A stretch of 33,934 nucleotides of DNA from JAJTYI01 sp964420145 (GTDB lineage: Bacteria > Patescibacteriota > Dojkabacteria > B142 > OLB20), in assembly GCA_964420145.1 (NCBI GenBank), contig CAYQRB010000007.1:1-33934 (forward strand). Reading direction: 5' to 3'. A program made the translations under genes and the position numbers. The notes beneath the pieces are model-generated. The model saw only the letters and a list, made by a program, of their open reading frames with translations. It was not told where the DNA came from and ran no database searches. The first letter of the stretch is position 1. Every line of letters starts with the position of its first letter. This document shows positions 7,177 to 16,220 of this stretch, one piece after another.

Positions 7177-8143
7177 ACCGTACAGGAATACTAAGTAACA
7201 CAGGACTGTTTTCTACAGAAGTATCAACAAAGTTGATTTGACCTTTCTCTGTGATATTTGTAGGTAGCGTACCAATCTCGATAGTTTTATCAAACTTAAC
7301 AAAACCACCACTTTCCTCTTGAGTACTGGCCACAACATCCCCTTGACTTAGCTCCTTTCCATCTTCATCTTGTAAGATAAATTTTACTGTATTTCCAGCA
7401 AAGCCTTTCATCTCTCCTGTAAAACGCAGATTAGATGTATTTATCAACTGATTACTTAAAGGACCAACCAGATTTAATCTATTAACCACAGTATTCTTCA
7501 CAAAATTTAAAGAGATAGTTACTGATTGTAGAGAGTTTAACGGCTTATCACCAGGATAAACAATCAAATATCCACTACCAGTCGTAGGAGATTTACTGAC
7601 ATTGACTGTTTGCTCTTTGCCCATCTTTCCTCTAAGAGATTCAGAAGTATTAAAATTACTAGAGCCAATCTCTACTCCATTGTCATCAAATATTTTCATA
7701 TTAACAAAATTTATCCCTTCGACCTCCATATTGACTTGAACTTCTCCATCGATTTGTGCAAACTCTTCAGGAGTGATTACGGATATTTTCTGTATTGGGG
7801 TTGCAGTCAGGAAATCTTGTTCATCTGGAATTGCTGTTATATTTAAATCTGCTTTGATCGTCTCGATTTGTCTTTGCATATTAAGTTGCCATAGTAGGAT
7901 AAACCCGACAGCCATAATAATAGATATCAGCAAATAAATATGGTTTTGATTGTGTGGTCGGGGTTTCTTCTCTGGTATTGATTGTTTGAATATATCCTCA
8001 ATTTCCTTGGGATTTAGCCTCTGTTTTTTTTCCTTCTGTGTAGTAGGGTTTAGATGCACTTCATTAGCGTCTTCAAAAGAGTTGTTATCTTGTATTCCTA
8101 GTAGATCATTGTCCGAAGTGTTGTTTTGAGAATTACTATCCAT
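7169..8143 (-). CDS. membrane-anchored protein with Gmad2-like Ig domains
   Basis: Protein of 324 aa. The first 85 residues are polar and probably cytoplasmic, then comes one membrane helix at about 88-107 (YLLISIIMAVGFILLW). Outside are two beta-rich segments, about 118-215 and 222-322. The second (LVGPLSNQLINTSNLRFTGE, then NTVKFILQDEDGKEL and GFVKFDKTIEIG) resembles the Gmad2 immunoglobulin-like domain found in spore-germination and secreted bacterial proteins; the first looks like a more diverged copy. Such domains generally mediate envelope interactions rather than catalysis. It is convergent with trxB, with an 8-base overlap, and precedes no obvious partner. Domain assignment is from pattern only and is moderately confident. 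Confidence 0.6.
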   Translation of the reverse strand: MDSNSQNNTSDNDLLGIQDNNSFEDANEVHLNPTTQKEKKQRLNPKEIEDIFKQSIPEKKPRPHNQNHIYLLISIIMAVGFILLWQLNMQRQIETIKADLNITAIPDEQDFLTATPIQKISVITPEEFAQIDGEVQVNMEVEGINFVNMKIFDDNGVEIGSSNFNTSESLRGKMGKEQTVNVSKSPTTGSGYLIVYPGDKPLNSLQSVTISLNFVKNTVVNRLNLVGPLSNQLINTSNLRFTGEMKGFAGNTVKFILQDEDGKELSQGDVVASTQEESGGFVKFDKTIEIGTLPTNITEKGQINFVDTSVENSPVLLSIPVRFK

Positions 8144-8225
8144 AATAAATCAACTAAATATACAAAAAGTCTAGCACAAATACCAAAAGAGTGAAATTTA
8201 GTTTCAATAAATAGATGTATAGACC

Positions 8226-9440
8226 TCAACCAATCTGTGGTTGCTCTTTTAATAAATTCTTTTCAAAATCTTTCTCGCTTATTCCATCATCTTCTATATC
8301 ATCTTCATAGCCTATATCTTCGTCATCGTCATCATCTTCTTCTTCACCTTCACTCTCTGGAGAAATTAGCCCGACAAATCTAAACAAAATATACAAAACA
8401 ACTACCAAAGCTAACAATACAAAACCTATTATCAAAATCTCTAACAATAGCTTATCTAGGATTACTCCAAAAAAGTCCTTAAATAAACCTAATATTTGGT
8501 CTATCTGTTCTTGTGAATATAGCTTGGGGGAAAAAGAAATTTTGCTCCAAAGTACAAAATCGGTAGCTATCCTAAATGCTACCTTGGAAACCAGACTAAA
8601 GATAATCAGTATTACAGAAGTATTTAAGAGTACTTTAAGCAAAGCTTTCATAGAATATGGTGATAACCATACAGAAATTGCCGTTGTAATTATGGCTAGT
8701 ACAATAGCTATTAAGCCAAAGAACTTTGCCCTGCTTAAAACCTCGGGGAACTCCCACAGTTTTATATCACTAACTAGTTTAGAATCTGACAAACTAATCG
8801 TTGTAGTTTCATCTAAGTTTGGGGATATAGAAGATAGGAAACCCTCGATTAGACTACCTTTGTGTCCTCCCGACCTTTCTACAATCTCTTCTCTAACAAA
8901 TTCTTTGAGTAGTGGTCCACCACAAGAGATATCCCCTCTCACAAAACCAGCTTGAGTAATTTGATCTATAGATACACAGTCTGGAAGATTGCTATACCCT
9001 GCAATTTCTATAATATTGTTGATCAGTTTTTTATTACCTTCCTCACCTTGGTAGGATTGTACTATCGCTTTCCTAGGGAAATAAAACTCAAGGGTCGAAT
9101 TTCCAGAAAGCCAGCTACTTATATAAATACTGTTTTCTCTAGCAGTATCCATTATAACCGAATCCATATCTATCCCACGAATTATCGCTCTGACGACTAT
9201 GGTAGCAAAACCGGGAGGAAATTGATTGTTTTCATCAACTTTTAAGTTATCTTCCAGATAACTATCTAGATTATTCTGAATTATTTCCTGTATTCGTTTA
9301 GGGAACACACTTTGATTAAATGCGTAGATATACAAATTATGATTTTGTAATCTCCACTGTGGATACAGTAACAAAACCCCACTTACTAACGAAATGGTTG
9401 CTAAAACTGCAAATAAAAAACTGGTAAATCTACTTATCAT
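8226..9440 (-). CDS. multi-pass membrane protein with acidic C-terminal tail, function unknown
   Basis: Protein of 404 aa that I do not recognise. An N-terminal hydrophobic helix (about residues 7-27) is followed by roughly 210 extracytoplasmic residues, then three membrane helices at about 238-260, 268-290 and 335-358. The C-terminus is a cytoplasmic tail with a nearly pure Asp/Glu run (SEGEEEDDDDDED) and ends in a mixed-charge segment. The outer domain contains two Cys residues near 154 and 173 that could form a disulfide. The plan, signal anchor plus exported domain plus helix bundle plus acidic tail, is seen in many unassigned Patescibacteria proteins. It ends in TGA and is preceded by an AT-rich region shared with the divergent DUF1648-like gene. 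Confidence 0.75.
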   Translation of the reverse strand: MISRFTSFLFAVLATISLVSGVLLLYPQWRLQNHNLYIYAFNQSVFPKRIQEIIQNNLDSYLEDNLKVDENNQFPPGFATIVVRAIIRGIDMDSVIMDTARENSIYISSWLSGNSTLEFYFPRKAIVQSYQGEEGNKKLINNIIEIAGYSNLPDCVSIDQITQAGFVRGDISCGGPLLKEFVREEIVERSGGHKGSLIEGFLSSISPNLDETTTISLSDSKLVSDIKLWEFPEVLSRAKFFGLIAIVLAIITTAISVWLSPYSMKALLKVLLNTSVILIIFSLVSKVAFRIATDFVLWSKISFSPKLYSQEQIDQILGLFKDFFGVILDKLLLEILIIGFVLLALVVVLYILFRFVGLISPESEGEEEDDDDDEDIGYEDDIEDDGISEKDFEKNLLKEQPQIG

Positions 9441-9596
9441 AGCTTCTTAGCTAAATTTAACTTATTCCTTATAAATTCGCAACACTAAAATAATGCCTTA
9501 ATAAATACTACATTTCTTGCTAGAAGTATACATATATTCTATAAGTAGATATGATACAAACAAACTGATAAAATACCTATATCTTATCCATTTCAA

Positions 9597-10073
9597 TTGC
9601 AATTTAAAATTAATAAACCAAAATCTGGAGAAACTGAGCAGATTTCCCTTGATTTAAAAAAGGACAGACTCGAAGGGTATTATCAGGTTAAGCGAAAACT
9701 AGCACACCTAGAAGCTACGGTAGAAGCACTACCCTATTGGAAAAACTTCTTGAGTGTTTTGGCATTTATGCTTTTTCTGCTACTGATTATATTTATATTC
9801 TATGTAACTGTTAGTAACTATCATAGACTTCCCAAACAAATCCCTTTGATTTACTCTCAGGCCAACAACACTTGGAACCTCGTTGATAAAGAGATATATC
9901 TAGTCTTACCTTTTGTACTTTTACTTATGCTATTTATGTTAATTCGTTTTAATACACTAGCATTCAAATTTGATCGCCGATTAGCAATTATGATAAATTT
10001 GGTACTTGTGTTAACTTCTATGCTAGGATTTATTGCCTATATCCAATTATTTTCTTTTGTATTAATCTACTAA
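9597..10073 (+). CDS. DUF1648-like membrane protein
   Basis: Protein of 158 aa. A polar N-terminus of about 55 residues precedes three hydrophobic helices (about 56-78, 103-121 and 129-156). Between the first two lies YHRLPKQIPLIYS, which resembles the DUF1648 motif (LPxxIPxHF) of SdpI-like membrane proteins. The start is TTG at 9597, because no ATG occurs before the conserved part. Its TAA is followed after one base by the TTG start of the next gene, so the two are almost certainly co-transcribed and may act together in the envelope. The specific function is not known. Confidence 0.6.
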   Translation: MQFKINKPKSGETEQISLDLKKDRLEGYYQVKRKLAHLEATVEALPYWKNFLSVLAFMLFLLLIIFIFYVTVSNYHRLPKQIPLIYSQANNTWNLVDKEIYLVLPFVLLLMLFMLIRFNTLAFKFDRRLAIMINLVLVLTSMLGFIAYIQLFSFVLIY

Positions 10074-10074
10074 A

Positions 10075-11283
10075 TTGTTAGATATTGAATTCCTAAAACC
10101 ATATTTTGATTTTGCTCCACAGCTTTTGGTAGCATTTTCTCTTGGCCTTCTTTTAACCCCGATAATAGGGTTTTTAGCAGTAAAGTACGGGTTTGTAGAT
10201 TTACCCATAGCACAAAGACCACGAGGACCAAAAAACCTAGAGCAAAAAATCCATAACCGTACACTACCTAGGCTTGGTGGATTAGCCGTAATGATTCCGT
10301 TTCTAGTTATTATGCTTTTCGAAGTACCTATTACTCCACAGGTATGGGGAATATTTATCGGTATATTGATCCTTATGATAACAGGAGCTATTGATGACAA
10401 ATACGACCTCGATAGTAAAACCCAGTTTTTTTTCCAGATAGTAGCATCCACTATTACAGTTATAGCCGGGACAAGTATTACTTTTATCCAGATACTAGGA
10501 GTGGAGTTTGATCTCAATATGTATTCCAGAGAATTTTTTATCGGGAACTTTATGTACAATTTCGTATTTCCTGCAGATTTATTCACCATATTTTGGATTG
10601 TTACCATTATCAACGCATTAAACTGGGTTTTTGGGATTGATGCACTTGGAGAAGGAATCACAATAATCACAACAATAACTATTATGTTCATAGCTGTAAA
10701 AACAGGACATCCAGAGATTGCTATACTACCTGCTGTTCTAGGTGCTTCACTACTAGGTTACTTCCCTTACAACTATCCACCTTCCAAAATCATAAGTGGG
10801 ACAATCGGAACTTCTACTTATGGATATCTTATTGCCGTCTTAGCAACTATGTCAGGTGCCAAAATCTCAACAGCAATTTTACTTTTGACGCTACCTTTAC
10901 TTGATATGGTATGGGTCATCATATACAGATTAACTCATTTCCGTAATATTCCTTTTCTCAAACGGCCCTTCCAGGGAGGCCGTGTGCATATGCACCACCG
11001 TCTGATGAATGCTGGCTATACTATAAAAGAAACACTAGTTATAGAGACATCTGCTATGGCAGTAATTGCTGTAATAGCATACTATTTAGCCGGTTTTGGA
11101 GTAAAGCTACTTACTGCTTCTATCCTCACTGCTACAATCGCCATAATTGCACTAATCACCGTACTTAGCTCAAGGAAAAAACGCACAAAAGAAAGACTAA
11201 AACGAATAAAAGCAGAAAAAGAAGATCCACCCCCACCTACCATAGAAACAGATATTCCCCCCGAGGAGAGATATGCATATTAA
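10075..11283 (+). CDS. polyprenyl-phosphate sugar-1-phosphate transferase-like protein (WecA/TagO/MraY superfamily)
   Basis: Polytopic protein of 402 aa with about ten helices and a basic C-terminal tail (SSRKKRTKERLKRIKAEK). Superfamily landmarks: PRGPKNLEQKIHNRTLPRLGG near residues 49-69 (quoted in part: HNRTLPRLGG), GAIDDKYDLD with the Mg-binding Asp pair at 107-108, and the cytoplasmic GRVHMHHRLMNAG loop at 302-314. These enzymes move a sugar phosphate from UDP-sugar to undecaprenyl phosphate to start envelope glycan synthesis. Two motifs are abnormal: the usual NAxNLxDGxDG reads NALNWVFGIDALG (Phe186 for the first Asp), and the usual GDxGS reads GTIGT (Thr243). Activity may therefore differ or be lost. 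TTG start, one base after the DUF1648-like gene. Confidence 0.85.
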   Translation: MLDIEFLKPYFDFAPQLLVAFSLGLLLTPIIGFLAVKYGFVDLPIAQRPRGPKNLEQKIHNRTLPRLGGLAVMIPFLVIMLFEVPITPQVWGIFIGILILMITGAIDDKYDLDSKTQFFFQIVASTITVIAGTSITFIQILGVEFDLNMYSREFFIGNFMYNFVFPADLFTIFWIVTIINALNWVFGIDALGEGITIITTITIMFIAVKTGHPEIAILPAVLGASLLGYFPYNYPPSKIISGTIGTSTYGYLIAVLATMSGAKISTAILLLTLPLLDMVWVIIYRLTHFRNIPFLKRPFQGGRVHMHHRLMNAGYTIKETLVIETSAMAVIAVIAYYLAGFGVKLLTASILTATIAIIALITVLSSRKKRTKERLKRIKAEKEDPPPPTIETDIPPEERYAY

Positions 11284-11290
11284 AGAGAGC

Positions 11291-11686
11291 TCATCGCAAT
11301 GCTGACAAGACAGAATTTGCTATGTTACCCAATATACCTCTAACTCCATCCAACCCTGCATCTCTAGCCATATCCTCGCACATATTTTTCGCTACCTCTA
11401 TATAATCAATGGGACTTGTAACTGCTGTTGTTTTATATAAAGGCGTCACAGGATCTGGTCCTAAACCAAAATGAGGAGACATCGCATGTGTTTGGGAGTT
11501 AAAAGCAGAAAGAGTACTGGCAACATCTGGTACCTTTGGTAAACATTGTAGTAAAGACAAGGTAAAAGAGTCTGAGTAAACTGAAGAAAGATTAGAAATA
11601 ACAGCACCAGCTCCCACAAGTAGTGCTCCTAATAATATAACTCCCGTACCAATTAGTACTTTCTCTGTATTAGTAGCTTCCTTCAT
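11291..11686 (-). CDS. small single-helix membrane protein, unknown
   Basis: Protein of 131 aa with one hydrophobic helix close to the N-terminus (about residues 10-31, VLIGTGVILLGALLVGAGAV) and about 100 mostly polar residues that should be exported. Two Cys residues, near 48 and 103, could form a disulfide outside the cell. I recognise no domain. The ATG at 11686 has only one base after TATA-like sequence, and a TATAAT lies 23 bases upstream. It converges on the sugar-phosphate transferase-like gene with 7 bases between stops. Confidence 0.6.
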   Translation of the reverse strand: MKEATNTEKVLIGTGVILLGALLVGAGAVISNLSSVYSDSFTLSLLQCLPKVPDVASTLSAFNSQTHAMSPHFGLGPDPVTPLYKTTAVTSPIDYIEVAKNMCEDMARDAGLDGVRGILGNIANSVLSALR

Positions 11687-11820
11687 CTATATCAGATTAA
11701 GATATCTACATTATATCACTTAATATATATAATACAAATCCCTCTGCAAAATACACACTTTATTTAGTTTGTCTACAAATACAGTTCCTCCTAATTTTAA
11801 TTTCAGAATTCTATCTCTCT

Positions 11821-11850
11821 TTGTTACAATTGGTTACTAAGATTTATACT
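11821..11850 (+). promoter_or_regulatory. putative promoter of the suf operon
   Basis: TTGTTA (11821-11826) and TATACT (11845-11850) are separated by 18 bases. The -10 hexamer ends only three bases before the sufC ATG at 11854, so the transcript would be leaderless or begin inside the first codon. No regulator site (such as an inverted repeat for SufR or IscR) was recognised. Confidence 0.5.
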
Positions 11851-11853
11851 CCT

Positions 11854-12597
11854 ATGCTCAAAATCATAAATCTCCACTGCACAACTACAAATAACAAAGA
11901 GATACTAAAAGGCATAAACCTTGCAATCCAACCTGGGGAAATACATGTCATAATGGGACCAAATGGATCAGGAAAATCCACCCTAGCTAAAACACTAATG
12001 GGCCATCCTTCTTTTGAGATATCCAAGGGCAAGATTTTATTAGATAAGGAAGATATTACAAAACAAGGACCCAGCGAGAGAGCGCATTCAGGGCTATTTG
12101 TAGCATACCAATACCCTGTGGAAGTTCCTGGAGTTAACTTTTCGAACTTTTTACGACTTGCTTATAACTCTAGCCGTGAGAAGTCAGAACAGTTACCGGT
12201 TTTCAAGTTTCGTAGACTCCTCAAAGAAACTGCTCAAAAACTAGATTTTTCAGAAGAGTTGTTAAACAGGAATTTAAATGAAGATCTATCTGGTGGAGAA
12301 AAGAAAAAGGCAGAAATTCTACAAATGGCAATCCTTCAACCTAAATATGCCATACTTGACGAAACAGACTCAGGACTAGATATGGATGCACTCAAGTCTG
12401 TTTTTGTAGGGGTTAATACAATCATTGACTCCAAAAACAAGCCCGGAGTTTTAGTCATTACACATTACCAAAGGATTTTTGATTATATAAAACCGAACTT
12501 TGTGCATATTTTATATAATGGAAAAATCACTACAAGTGGAGGATTGGATTTGGTAAAGAGCATAGAAAAAAATGGTTACAAACAATTCGAGAAATGA
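11854..12597 (+). CDS. sufC: Fe-S cluster assembly ATPase SufC
   Basis: ABC-type ATPase of 247 aa that energises the SufBCD scaffold for iron-sulfur cluster assembly in the cytoplasm. Walker A GPNGSGKST is at about residues 35-43, the signature is LSGGEKKKAEILQM, and Walker B plus D-loop read YAILDETDSGLDMDALK, the SufC-specific form. The start at 11854 (MLKIINLHC) gives the normal family N-terminus; an upstream TTG in frame would add 11 residues inside the promoter. Its TGA stop overlaps the sufB ATG in an ATGA junction, which fixes TGA as a stop codon here. First gene of sufC-sufB-sufD. Confidence 0.96.
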   Translation: MLKIINLHCTTTNNKEILKGINLAIQPGEIHVIMGPNGSGKSTLAKTLMGHPSFEISKGKILLDKEDITKQGPSERAHSGLFVAYQYPVEVPGVNFSNFLRLAYNSSREKSEQLPVFKFRRLLKETAQKLDFSEELLNRNLNEDLSGGEKKKAEILQMAILQPKYAILDETDSGLDMDALKSVFVGVNTIIDSKNKPGVLVITHYQRIFDYIKPNFVHILYNGKITTSGGLDLVKSIEKNGYKQFEK

Positions 12598-14057
12598 ATA
12601 CCAAAAATCTGCAACAAAGAAAAACCAATGCCAGCGATCCAATCGAGGAAGAAGCAAAGCTTGCAAGAGATATAAACTATAATTATGACGATAAATATGG
12701 ATTCAAAGATAACTACAAAGTAGCAACTAATATAGGCAAAGGAATTAGTGAAGATATAATCAGACAAATCTCTAAACTAAAACAAGAAGACGAATGGATG
12801 CTCAATTTACGGCTTAAAGCATATCATCATTTCAAAAAGAGACCTATGCCTACTTGGGGAGCAGATTTAAGTGAAATAGACTTTGACAATATTCATTATT
12901 TTGTTCGGGCTACCGATAAACAAGGACGAAATTGGGATGAAGTCCCCCCCGAGATTAAAAACACATTTGAGAAACTCGGAATCCCTCAAGCAGAAAGAAA
13001 GTTCTTGGCAGGAGTGGCTACACAATACGAATCTGAAGTAATTTACCATAATATGCAGAAAAAATGGAATGATTTAGGTGTAGTGTTTTTAGATACCGAT
13101 TCTGCATACAAACAATTCCCTGAAATATTTAGAGAGTATTTTGGGAAAATTATTCCCTACAGTGATAATAAGTTCTCGGCACTCAATACCGCTGTATGGA
13201 GTGGAGGAAGCTTTATTTATATACCTAAGGGGGTAAAAGTTACCATTCCACTACAGGCATATTTTCGAATCAATGCACAAAATATGGGTCAGTTTGAAAG
13301 GACACTAATTATCGCGGACGAGGATAGTGAAGTTCACTATATAGAGGGCTGTACAGCACCTACCTATACCACAGAGTCCCTTCATAGTGCAGTAGTAGAA
13401 ATTGTAGTAAAAAAGCGTGCCAGAGTTCGCTATACAACCATACAAAACTGGTCAAACAATGTCTATAATCTAGTTACGAAAAGAGCTTTTGCACATCAGG
13501 ACGCAATTATGGAATGGGTGGATTGCAACCTAGGGTCAAAAGTTACAATGAAATATCCTTCTGTGTATTTACTCGAACCCGGTGCAAGAGGAGAAGTCCT
13601 ATCAATCGCACTCGCAGGCAGGGGACAATACCTAGACGCTGGTGGAAAGATAGTTCACCGTGCACCAAACACATCAAGTGTTATAACATCAAAATCAATT
13701 TGTAAAGACGGAGGAAGGACGAGTTACAGAGGTCTTTTAAGAATTGCCAAGGGAGCACAGAACTCTAAATCCACTGTTATTTGTGATGCTCTGATTTTAG
13801 ATAACCAATCTCGTACCGATACCTATCCAACCAATGAAATTAGTGAAAAACAAGTATCTTTAGGACACGAAGCAAGTGTAAGTAAAGTCAACGAAGAGCA
13901 GTTATTTTATCTTATGTCTAGAGGCCTCTCCGAAGCAGAGGCATCAGGACTTATAGTCTCTGGGTTTATCGAGCCGATTGTAAAAGAGCTACCTATGGAA
14001 TATGCACTAGAGATGAACGCCCTAATACAGATGAGTATGGAGGGCTCTGTCGGGTAA
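12594..14057 (+). CDS. sufB: Fe-S cluster assembly scaffold SufB
   Basis: SufB of 487 aa, slightly longer than usual because of a polar N-terminal extension. Recognisable blocks include NKFSALNTAVWSGGSFIYIP, cut here to LNTAVWSGGSFIYIPKGV, then EGCTAPTYTTESLHSAVVEI, and the C-terminal core VSLGHEASVSKVNEEQLFYL with SRGLSEAEASGLIVSGFIEP. The conserved core Cys (EGCTAP) is present. SufB forms the scaffold with SufC and SufD and assembles the nascent cluster. It overlaps sufC by four bases and is followed after five bases by a very short sufD. No Shine-Dalgarno sequence is visible; translational coupling through ATGA is likely. Confidence 0.96.
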   Translation: MNTKNLQQRKTNASDPIEEEAKLARDINYNYDDKYGFKDNYKVATNIGKGISEDIIRQISKLKQEDEWMLNLRLKAYHHFKKRPMPTWGADLSEIDFDNIHYFVRATDKQGRNWDEVPPEIKNTFEKLGIPQAERKFLAGVATQYESEVIYHNMQKKWNDLGVVFLDTDSAYKQFPEIFREYFGKIIPYSDNKFSALNTAVWSGGSFIYIPKGVKVTIPLQAYFRINAQNMGQFERTLIIADEDSEVHYIEGCTAPTYTTESLHSAVVEIVVKKRARVRYTTIQNWSNNVYNLVTKRAFAHQDAIMEWVDCNLGSKVTMKYPSVYLLEPGARGEVLSIALAGRGQYLDAGGKIVHRAPNTSSVITSKSICKDGGRTSYRGLLRIAKGAQNSKSTVICDALILDNQSRTDTYPTNEISEKQVSLGHEASVSKVNEEQLFYLMSRGLSEAEASGLIVSGFIEPIVKELPMEYALEMNALIQMSMEGSVG

Positions 14058-14062
14058 ATATA

Positions 14063-14533
14063 ATGCATAAAATTATTTTGAACCTAGAAAAACCAAATCA
14101 AGAAATACTCATCACGGAGGATAGTGAGATCTATGGTGTTTTTATAGGACGGAATGAAGATGAACTTACTACAACTCTCACCATCAAACACCAAAAACCA
14201 AATCTAAAATCACTCACTATTATCAAAGCTGTTTTATTTGATAAGGCTTATTTAAATATCACGGGTAATCTGATAATTAACAAAGGGGCAAAACATACAG
14301 ATGCATACCTCAAACTAGAGACACTGATAATGAGTGATTCTGCTATGGCAAGAGTTATTCCTAGTCTTGAGATAACCGAAAATGATGTAAAAGGGGGACA
14401 CGGAGCTACTGTTGGGCCAGTAGATCAGGAGCAGATATTTTATCTACAAAGTAGAGGGTTAAGCGAAAAACAAGCTGAAAAAGTATTAGTTGATGGATTT
14501 TTAAGTGATATTATAGAAAAGATAAATACCTAA
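14063..14533 (+). CDS. sufD: short SufD-like protein
   Basis: Protein of only 156 aa against roughly 400 for typical SufD. What remains is part of the beta-helix and the C-terminal helical core: ENDVKGGHGATVGPVDQEQIFYL and SRGLSEKQAEKVLVDGFLSDI (quoted in pieces: GGHGATVGPVDQEQ, SRGLSEKQAEKVL). The His of GGHGATVG, which aligns with the cluster-related His of SufD, is kept. The frame is clean, the position directly after sufB is normal, and a promoter for sufS follows, so this is a reduced but probably working SufD rather than a broken gene. It presumably pairs with SufB as the minimal dimer half that contacts SufC. Confidence 0.85.
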   Translation: MHKIILNLEKPNQEILITEDSEIYGVFIGRNEDELTTTLTIKHQKPNLKSLTIIKAVLFDKAYLNITGNLIINKGAKHTDAYLKLETLIMSDSAMARVIPSLEITENDVKGGHGATVGPVDQEQIFYLQSRGLSEKQAEKVLVDGFLSDIIEKINT

Positions 14534-14537
14534 AGAC

Positions 14538-14573
14538 TTGTTATAAAACGAGAAATTAAAGATATGATAAAAT
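14538..14573 (+). promoter_or_regulatory. putative internal promoter before sufS
   Basis: TTGTTA (14538-14543) lies 19 bases before TATGAT (14563-14568). An overlapping TAAAAT (14568-14573) ends 6 bases before the sufS ATG at 14580. This suggests sufS-sufU can be transcribed separately from sufCBD, again with a leaderless or nearly leaderless start. Confidence 0.4.
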
Positions 14574-14579
14574 CTCTCT

Positions 14580-15839
14580 ATGAATAAATCCGACTTTCCT
14601 ATTTTCAAAACTCATCCCCAACTAGTTTATCTAGATAATGCTTCTACTAGTCAAAAACCACAGGTAGTAATTGACTCTATAGCTGATTTCTATACCAAAA
14701 GTAATGCAAATATACACAGAGGTATCTATCAACTAGCCGAAGAAGCTACAAATAAATATAACTATGCACGAGCAACAACAGCCAACTTTCTCGGGGCTGA
14801 TTTCGAAGAAATTATATTTACCTCAGGAACAACAGAGTCGATCAATCTTATAGCTCAAATGATACTCCTACATAACTCTAACACTAAAGCCAAAAAATCT
14901 ATTCTGATTAGTGAGATGGAGCATCACTCCAACCTTATTCCTTGGCAAAAAGTAGCTAAAAGACTTAACTGGGACTTAGAGTATATAAAAGTACAAAAAG
15001 ATTTTACCTTGGACTATGCTGACTTTGAAAAAAAGCTAACCAATACAACAGCTGTTTTAGCTATAACCCATATGAGTAATGTACTAGGGACTATTAACGA
15101 CATAGAAACTATGTGTGATTATGCCAAAGATATAAACCCTAACATCACCACTATTATCGATGGTGCACAATACATCCCGCATTACAAGATTGATATAGGT
15201 AAACAGAAAAATATAGATTTCTACTGTTTTTCTGGACACAAAATACTTGGGCCAACAGGAATAGGAGTTATGTATGGTAAAAAAGAAATCCTCGAAACCC
15301 TAGAACCTGCTAAATTTGGTGGTGGAATGATTTCTAGGGTTGAAAAAACTACCTCAACCTGGACAATCTTACCTGAGAAATTTGAAGCCGGAACTCCAAA
15401 TATTGCGTCTGCAATAGGACTTGGTGTAGCAATCAACTATATAGAGAATCTAGATCAAAACAAACTCGAAACTCATATGACAAAGATAGCAGATTATACC
15501 TATACTCAACTATCTTCATTGCCTGAAATTACACTATTTCACTCGGTACAAGATAGAGAGCCTTTTACTGCTTCTACCCAAACTAGTACTAAGTATGCTA
15601 ATCATAGCGGAGCTGTCTATAGCTTTTCTGTTAAAAATATTCATCCTCACGACATAGCACAAATACTAGATAGAGACAATATTGCCATAAGAGCAGGTCA
15701 TCATTGTACTCAGGTATTACATAAAGAGACCTTAAGTATTACAGCAACCAACAGAGTTTCACTATATTTTTATAACCAAACAGAAGATATTGATAAGCTA
15801 GTCAGTTCTATAAAAAAAATAATAACAAAATTTAGATAA
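14580..15839 (+). CDS. sufS: cysteine desulfurase SufS
   Basis: PLP-dependent enzyme of 419 aa (fold type I) that removes sulfur from cysteine for cluster assembly. N-terminal YLDNASTSQKP is the family opening. The PLP-binding Lys lies in FSGHKILGPTG near residue 221. The catalytic Cys is in RAGHHCTQ near residue 376, matching the SufS (group II) type. GTTESINLIA and EHHSNLIPW complete the PLP pocket. It is placed after sufCBD with its own likely promoter, and its TAA shares a base with the sufU ATG (TAATG). SufU is the expected sulfur acceptor. Confidence 0.97.
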   Translation: MNKSDFPIFKTHPQLVYLDNASTSQKPQVVIDSIADFYTKSNANIHRGIYQLAEEATNKYNYARATTANFLGADFEEIIFTSGTTESINLIAQMILLHNSNTKAKKSILISEMEHHSNLIPWQKVAKRLNWDLEYIKVQKDFTLDYADFEKKLTNTTAVLAITHMSNVLGTINDIETMCDYAKDINPNITTIIDGAQYIPHYKIDIGKQKNIDFYCFSGHKILGPTGIGVMYGKKEILETLEPAKFGGGMISRVEKTTSTWTILPEKFEAGTPNIASAIGLGVAINYIENLDQNKLETHMTKIADYTYTQLSSLPEITLFHSVQDREPFTASTQTSTKYANHSGAVYSFSVKNIHPHDIAQILDRDNIAIRAGHHCTQVLHKETLSITATNRVSLYFYNQTEDIDKLVSSIKKIITKFR

Positions 15840-16219
15840 TGGATATTTACCGACAAGAACTAATTGATCACTATCAAAACCCGAGAAACTACGGTAGGTT
15901 GATTGACGCAGATGTTATAATGGAACTGGAGAATATCAGTTGTGGGGACAAAATCAGTCTTTTTGTAAAACTGAAATCAGGCAAAATAGAAAAGATTAGT
16001 TTTGAAGGAGAAGGATGTGCAGTGGCTATTGCAAGTGCCTCAATTTTAACTGAGTATTCTATCGGGAAAAAAATAAAAAGCTTAGAAAAACTTAGTTTAG
16101 AGGATTTCGTAAAAGTTTTGAAAGTGGAATTAACTCTATCTAGACTAAAATGTGCAGGTCTTAGTCTAGAAACATTAAAGAAAGCACTAAAGTCTGTTGA
16201 CCAAAAAGTAATTTTATAG
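15839..16219 (+). CDS. sufU: SufU/IscU-like sulfur-transfer scaffold protein
   Basis: Protein of 126 aa. The N-terminus DHYQNPRNYGRL is typical of the IscU/SufU fold. The three conserved cysteines are in NISCGDKI, EGEGCAVAIASAS and RLKCAGLSLETLKKAL, and the Asp beside the first Cys is kept. SufU activates SufS by accepting persulfide at its zinc site; IscU-type proteins assemble clusters. Pairing directly behind sufS, with a TAATG junction, fits SufU. It is somewhat shorter than Bacillus SufU (about 147 aa), apparently lacking part of the insertion before the last Cys, so a minimal form is likely. Confidence 0.9.
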   Translation: MDIYRQELIDHYQNPRNYGRLIDADVIMELENISCGDKISLFVKLKSGKIEKISFEGEGCAVAIASASILTEYSIGKKIKSLEKLSLEDFVKVLKVELTLSRLKCAGLSLETLKKALKSVDQKVIL

Positions 16220-16220
16220 T

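Noticed and set aside
9952..10691. Long minus-strand frame opposite the sugar-phosphate transferase-like gene (about 10062-10691)
   Set aside because: The plus-strand gene has clear superfamily motifs, and the opposite frame has Ile/Pro-rich low-complexity antisense composition.
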